Shown piece by piece: positions 58,403-64,000 of a stretch of DNA of 64,000 nt (positions are counted from its first letter, which is position 1; each line of letters opens with the position of its first letter). Below the pieces are notes generated by a model. The model was not told where the DNA came from. It was given only the letters and a program-made list of their open reading frames with translations, and did not search any database. The stretch comes from Protopterus annectens (Eukaryota > Chordata > Ceratodontiformes > Protopteridae), in assembly GCF_019279795.1 (NCBI RefSeq), contig NC_056737.1:1196721241-1196785240 (forward strand). Direction: 5' to 3'. A program made the position numbers and the translations under genes.

Positions 58403-61400
58403 ACGGCTTTTGTTCTCCATCTTTTATTTTTAGGCATTCAGACTGTGCATGGCCTAATTGGTTTCAATGGAAGCATTTTACCCCAAGATCATAACATTTT
58501 CAGAAACCAGTATCACCTCCAGTTGTCTGTGGAATCTTCTGTTAAGGTTTATACTTCTCCATTTGTTCCACTATACCCATGTATCCTGCTGGGCACCCTC
58601 TTCTTGTGCAGTTGTGAACTGTTGGATAGCGAGAGGTCACACTTTCTGTCCATCTACTCCGACATGACTCCAGTCACTAACCTAGAGGCTTATGTCCACA
58701 GACAAAATACTGAGTGGCTGATGTCTTATCATAATGCCTCCAAACATTTCAAAAGAACTAACCTGACATCTATTCAGCCAACTATTAAAAAGCACTTGCT
58801 TCTGCAATGAAATAATTAACACTGTCCTCTGTCTTTCACACTATATTCTATAAATGTTTTTCTATTAGGTTTAGGAATAAGTTTAAACATTTAAATAAAC
58901 ATGTTTCTAACTTCACAATTATCCATGCAATTAGAGTCAGACATATGACAAACCGTACATTGGCTTACCCATGAGAAATGCAAATAAAAACGTAACTGTC
59001 CATGGTCAGTTTGATGCTGATTACAGAACTTTTCTAATGTCCATAGAAAACTGACAAAGTCAATGCCCTCATTACATTAAGGAAGCAGTTCTGTATTGGG
59101 CGTCCAGGAGTCAACCTTTTTTCAGCTTCTTCCTCTCTCTGTTCTGAATCCCTTTTTCTCTCTCTCTATACCTCAAGCAATTAATTGTATTCTCTTACCT
59201 GCTTCAAGGCATTTTGTTCCTAGTTCCAATTTTTCAGCTCAAGCTATCTTGTGAAGTCAGCTGGTGATAGTTATTTTGCTGCATGTTCTGCATTGACAGC
59301 TACTATCAGACTATCCAAAGGGGTCAGCAGAATGAGTCTTACCTGCACTCAAGGTAACTGTCATATCATCTTTGGTGATGGAGGCAGGCTGAATTATTTA
59401 CAGTTTGATTTGTTAGTCAGCTGTGACAGTGACATTTTTGTAGTCAACAAAGCTCAGTTTTATGAGTCTCCTAAGTACTCTGCCCCCAAAATAAATAACT
59501 GCCATTAAAGGTATACTGTTGTGTGCTCTGCACCCCCCCCCCAAAATAAAATAACTGCCATTAAAGGTATACTGTCACATATAAATACACTTTTTGATGA
59601 AAAACTGTTTTGTAATCTAATCAAATTCAGTTTACAATACCCACATTACTGCCATCCAATTTATCTGTGACAAATAATCATATAATCCCATTGCTGCCTC
59701 CTACTTATATGTGCCAGATGGGAATATAATCCAATCACTGACACTGGTTTGTATGTGGCAAACATACATATAATCCAGTTTCTGCCATCAGTTTATGTAT
59801 GCAGGACCAGGTCTGCAGTCTCATGCTCTGCATCACTGCTGCAAGTTAATGTTTGCTGCCGCCCAGTCATTTAAGTGAATCTGATTCTGTATGACCACAA
59901 GGACATTAACACAAAAAGCCTGCTTGTCAACAAATGCTTGTTTAAGTTCTTGAAAGGTCCTATTCATTACCTCAGTAATGCTGTCTATACTTTTATTAGC
60001 TTCTTCCATTCCATTCTAATATCGCCTACAGTCTCTCCCAATATCAGTACATTCCCAGGCATTATGTACCAAAGCATTTCACTTTTAGTTTTACTATCAG
60101 GTCTTTTAATGAACAGTCTTTATTTAGTTCCTTGAATATTGACTGATTTGATCTTCTAGCAGTCAACACAGTTCTCAAATGGTTTTCTTTTCAGTGTGTG
60201 CTTTATTGAACCCAACATCTTGCTCAATATATTCGTGTGCAAATTAAATAAGGAATGTGAAATATACAGCCTTACCACAGTCCTTTCCAAATCATGAAAC
60301 AGTTAGTTATTCAACCTTCCAGGACCAGGTGACACTTTGTGCTATACGTCTGCACCACTGACTATAAAACTATATGTTAGTGCTGATTGAACTTAAGTGC
60401 ATGCAGTAATTGCTCACTGTTGCCTTGGTAACAGTCTTCACTACAGATCAAGTGTAATCCCTGGCTACTCAGTATTTCAACCACTAACTACTGACCCTCA
60501 GTACTCTCCAGAACAATTTTACTAACTATCAGATTTGACCAAGATTGTTTTACACAATATCCTTGGATGATCTTAAACAAGGTCCATAGGGGTCATTTTT
60601 CTAGCTTGATAAACAAAGCAAAAAATAAAAACAAAAAGCATACAGTCCATAAATACAGCACATGTGCAAGCATATGCACAATATTTTAATGAGGGGCTAT
60701 GAATATAATGTCAGCACCCCTTCTAAAAACACAATTAACATTTGCCCTGAAAAAAGCTAGCCACTAAATGGTGGTATAGCTGCAATAGCTTTAGTCACAA
60801 TTCTTTGAAAGGCTGAAGCCATCTGTTGAGAAATCATGTTTAGCAACTGCCTTTTTACACATTCCTAAATCATCATTGACAGGCTTTCGAAATTGAGTAA
60901 TACTGTTCTTTACTACTAAAAGAAATTTGGCTAGGGTATAAGGGGACTGACTTCCCTACTGGTTTTGATAGGTGTCACTGGATCTTTCACATCCCCCTGC
61001 TATCTTGAACTCAGGCAGATGGGGTCTCAGTTTAATGTCTCGAGTGAAAGATGATTAAGCAATGCACTTTGTAAAATCAACTCTAGAAACAGGTATAAAC
61101 TTGCCAAAATAAATTACTAAATAAATGTGTTTAGACAGATAGCATGCGTAAGAACTCGGTCTAGCAGCTTATCTGGACCTATTACTACCAGTAGCAAAAG
61201 ATGCACTAATTCTATGTACCTCTGGCTTGGTAGTTTAAATAAGAGTTTTCAGTATGTACAGGCCATGAATTTCACATTGAGCTCTGTTTTGAAAAGCAGC
61301 TGACTTGTACAGTTCAGAAGTGAGGTAGTAATTAAACTACTAATATTTTTTTCACTGAACTTAAGAGTCTCAAGGAGAATTTATTGCTTTGTTTTTTCCA

Positions 61401-61611
61401 GTTTTAATTATGCTTTCATGATTCCAAAGTCATAACTCTGGGGAGTGGAAGAGTACAGATAATGTAATGCATTTTTGAGCTGCTAAGCATTTTGAATGTG
61501 TAGACATTTGAAATACCAATTTAATTTCAGTTTCTAACAGTTATACTGCATTCACACAGACAGTAGCTACATACTCTCTACTACTGATCTCTTATTTTTA
61601 CATTCTGTGGT
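58403..61611. other. Mostly unassigned; short tandem duplications
   Basis: Two adjacent copies of an aaataactgccattaaagg, tatactgt word lie at 59490-59575. Three degenerate ~58-bp units (ataatccca-tgctgcc ... tatgtg) lie at 59660-59790. Open frames at 58316-58810 and 59251-59508 match nothing I know. I see no lipoxygenase exon here. Confidence 0.45.
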
Positions 61612-61795
61612 GTGGTGGTTGTTGTTGTTGTTGTGTCTTTCGGCTTTTCCCGGTTAGGGGTCACCACAGCAGAACTCCGGCGCGCTAATGATTGGCAGTA
61701 GAGTTTTACGTGCTGGCTTGCCGAGCCTAAAGCACAACCTTCAACGAAGGAACGCCCATTCACACATGTCGCCACACAGAAGACGCTCTAACATT
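61612..61795 (-). mobile_element. RTE-tailed SINE
   Basis: On the - strand it ends gctgtggtgacccctaaccg, then ggaaaagccgaaagacac and an (aac)n tail. The end is the same kind of 3' end as the RTE LINE at 22258. The body (cttctgtgtggcgacatgtg; gttccttcgttgaaggttgt) has no ORF of its own. It is a short non-autonomous element using RTE machinery, inserted just before the downstream lipoxygenase exon. Confidence 0.8.
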
Positions 61796-62235
61796 CTGTG
61801 GTACCATACATTTTATATGTTGCAAGATTTACAGTAACATTTTTATGTAAAAAACTACAGTGACTTTAGTTTAATATCACTTCTCTGCAGTGCAGTAATG
61901 TACAAGTCAATTATGCCTTCTTGCGCTGTGTATAATGCCTTTGTTACAGGTAGTTGCATTTTGCTTGCGAACTGCAGATATCAGTAGCATTAGAGCTAGT
62001 CACGCTGCAAAACACTGTATTGCTAATTGCCTGGACAACACATGTAAGAATCTTACTTTTACTTGTAAAGTTTGCAGTAAGAATGACTGTATGACTTAGT
62101 GGCAGGTCTAAATCTTCAGATTTGCTACAGAGTAGGTGTTGGATACTATTAATTGCAAGTATATACAAAGTCAAAATGCGTCCTTGTAACAGGTTATGGG
62201 GTTTTGATTTATTTCCTTTATTTTATGCACTCTAG

Positions 62236-62399
62236 ATTATATTTACAGACACTGGAAGACAGATGAACTCTTTGCAACAATGTTTCTGAATGGTTGCAAT
62301 CCAGTCCTTATTAAAAGATGTACCGAACTTCCACAGGCTTTTAGTGCCTTAAAAGATGAGAAACTAGACAGCGGCAATTCACTGTCTGCAGAAATCAAG
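62236..62399 (+). CDS. ALOXE3-like: Lipoxygenase exon (exon-6-like)
   Basis: This 164-nt exon has the acceptor ...ttatgcactctag and the donor gtaaga at 62400. With the leftover G of the exon at 3850-3939 it reads [33 protein letters not shown], then [20 protein letters not shown] and IK. The words HW-x-[TE]D-x-[LF]F, FLNG-x-NPVLI-[KR]-RC-x-x-LP and SL-x-[AE]E[IL] are hallmarks of animal lipoxygenases at the start of the catalytic domain. [16 protein letters not shown] is also the ALOX5 wording, while FA-x-x-FLNG is ALOXE3/15B-like. The loop between LP and SL is about four residues shorter than I remember for mammals. The next exon is beyond the window. Confidence 0.93.
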
Positions 62400-63187
62400 G
62401 TAAGAGCATCTAAAGAACATAATGGTAATCTAGCAGCATTTATATTCATTGTCTTACATTGTGCTGCTATTTGGATGACAACATATACGCTCAAGGAACA
62501 TGTTAATGATGGCATGTGCTTCTCTGAGCTCAGTAAGGCTTAATGCAGGAAACCACTCATTAATAAATATTGTGTGCTGCACTGATTCTGTTCTGAAGTC
62601 GTACAACATTCACATCTGATGATGTTTTGTAGAGCTCACAAAAACCTCTGACTCTCTTACTCTCACAGTCTGACTTCAGGGCAGAAAGTGCATCATTATG
62701 TGACTTATTAGCACAAAGGTGTCTGACTCCATTATTTCTCATAATATTCCCTTAAACTCTTCACCTGTGAGTTAAAAGGCATTACGTCTTGGTTTCTTCA
62801 AGGCATTTTCCTTGTGCCATTATTTTATCTAATGTGTGCATTAGTGCTGAATCAAAACGTACAGCTAACCTGTAAGCAGATGTCCTGCTCTACACCATGA
62901 GTGATAAGTCTCCACTACATACTGCAAGCATTTCTACCCCATGGTATTCACTTCATTGCACTTATTATTTTATATTATTGTCACTGCTTGTTAGCTCTTC
63001 ATGTTTTACATTCTATAGTTAGCTAGTTTGTATTTCGTATATAATTTTCCTACATCTCTTCTGTAAAGGTGGAATACAATTCCAATGAGGTTGTCAGTTT
63101 GCTGAAGTTGTATGCAAGTACTTCATTGTTATCTGACATTGTTAGGCTCAGTGAATGGCTTCTTTGTAAAATGGTAACAGTCATATC
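62400..63187 (+). other. ALOXE3-like: Next lipoxygenase intron (start)
   Basis: The donor is gtaagagc. No further exon is seen. The sequence is AT-rich without recognisable repeats until the CR1 at 63188. Confidence 0.6.
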
Positions 63188-64000
63188 CTTCATAGGTTCA
63201 TAGGTTCATACTAGGCTATCTGCCCTAGGGCATTTATAAGCCTAGCCAGAGTGTGTTTGGCTTTCGCCACCCATTTTAAATTAATTTTGCTATGCCCTTT
63301 TTCGAGGTTAGTATACTGTGCCTCTGTCTAACAGTGACACAGAAGTGATACCCGGGGTAAACCTATGATCCCACATCCACTCATCAAGATTCCTCTTTAA
63401 GAGAGTCAATGAGGGACTCTGCCTAACCTGGACTGGGATTTTATTCCAGAGTGAAGGGAGCCTCTGGGTTATGAATCTGTCTCTCCAGCATGTCCTATTT
63501 ATTTCAGTGCTGAGGTTCAAGTCTCTTGAGCGCGTAGCTCGATGGGATTTGGATTTTCTGAGGTGCAGCATGTCCATTAATTCGGGTTGGACATGGCTTT
63601 ATACGTCAGGCACAGATCGCCTCTGAGCAGGCGGTATGCCACTGAGTAGAGCTGGAGTTTCTTTAACCGGGCAGCATATGGCATCTGTTTGAGCCCTTTG
63701 ATCCTCTTGGTGAGGTACTTTTGGGGTCTTTCCAGTTGCTGCAGGTGTCTGGTAAGGTACATCTCCAACGGGGCATTGTACTCAATCATGGGCCTGATGA
63801 GGGATGAGTAAAGAGGCACGATGACCTCCCCTGATCTAGATGTGAATCCCTTCATGATTAGGTGGGCTATATAAAATGTTTTTCTAACCACTTTGGCCAC
63901 GTGGTTGTCAAATGAGAGATTGCTATCAACTTGGGTCCCCAGGTCCCTAATTACTTCTTCCGTACTTAATGGATTACCACCTATGTGGTAATTTGTGGGC
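63188..64000 (-). mobile_element. CR1 LINE, runs off the window ('CR1-J')
   Basis: Antisense octamers (cttcataggttcataggttc) and the stem-loop are at the left end. ORF2 C-terminal frames (63308-63577 and 63577-63900) follow, split by a one-base frame change at about 63580. It extends past 64000 into the RT region (ggtccctaattacttcttcc is the 'VIRDLG' block antisense). It is very close to CR1-I at 57636 but longer. Confidence 0.9.

Noticed and set aside
58316-58810. 164-aa + strand open frame
   Set aside because: It begins in antisense CR1 and continues into unassigned sequence. No recognised domain, so not called.
59251-59508. 85-aa frame starting MKSAGDSYFAACSALTATIR
   Set aside because: No family recognised, and it lies next to short tandem duplications. 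It may be part of an old element, but this is unsupported.
62400-64000. Search for the following lipoxygenase exon
   Set aside because: No frame resembling the next conserved block (roughly LEKG-x-[IL][FY]-x-x-D) was found before the CR1 at 63188.

Overview
The window is vertebrate nuclear DNA from a species with a large, repeat-swollen genome. The evidence is two spliced exons of an animal-type lipoxygenase, GT/AG introns, vertebrate-type CR1, L2-like, Tx1/L1, RTE and Penelope retroelements, a fish/amphibian-type Tc1, PIF/Harbinger, V-SINE-like elements and long CA/TA microsatellites. A lungfish, amphibian or other large-genome fish-grade vertebrate would fit. The sequence alone does not decide which.

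The only host gene I can support lies on the + strand. One exon is at 3850-3939 and the next at 62236-62399. They encode neighbouring parts of a lipoxygenase (ALOX family, closest by eye to the ALOXE3/12B group). The splice phases match, so almost the whole window is one intron of about 58.3 kb, with parts of the flanking introns at each end.

The intron reads as layers of mobile elements. From 7.3 to 12.0 kb there is a decayed Tx1-type L1 with a MITE inside its RT. From 12 to 20 kb there are microsatellites, two long-TIR MITEs set in TA tracts, a ~1-kb tandem repeat, and two diverged copies of a block with tRNA-like promoters. At 20.0-21.9 kb there is one Tc1/CR1 chimeric unit on the + strand, and at 27.3-31.8 kb two tandem copies of it on the - strand. 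Between them are an RTE LINE (22.3-25.1 kb, -), a degraded CR1 and the first exon of a Harbinger Myb-like gene. From 32.4 to 33.6 kb is the rest of that Myb-like gene, split by a short Penelope-type insertion with a 14-bp target duplication.

From 34.1 to 46.8 kb one tandem SINE array is split by an old full-length CR1. That CR1 is itself split by a younger full-length CR1 with a nearly open ORF2, by a Penelope-like element with a 16-bp target duplication and a GIY-YIG endonuclease, and by an L2-like LINE. From 49.4 to 50.5 kb is a Harbinger transposase in which a microsatellite has expanded. From 52.7 to 57 kb are an L2-like LINE, a V-SINE-like SINE and a Gypsy-type fossil. Then come a 16-copy 32-bp minisatellite, CR1 tails and an RTE-tailed SINE.

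I see no CRISPR, operon or other prokaryotic system, and no clearly new functional system. The most notable items are the giant lipoxygenase intron, the datable nest of insertions at 34-47 kb, the amplified Tc1/CR1 chimera, and two different 3' tails sharing a ribozyme-like layout.
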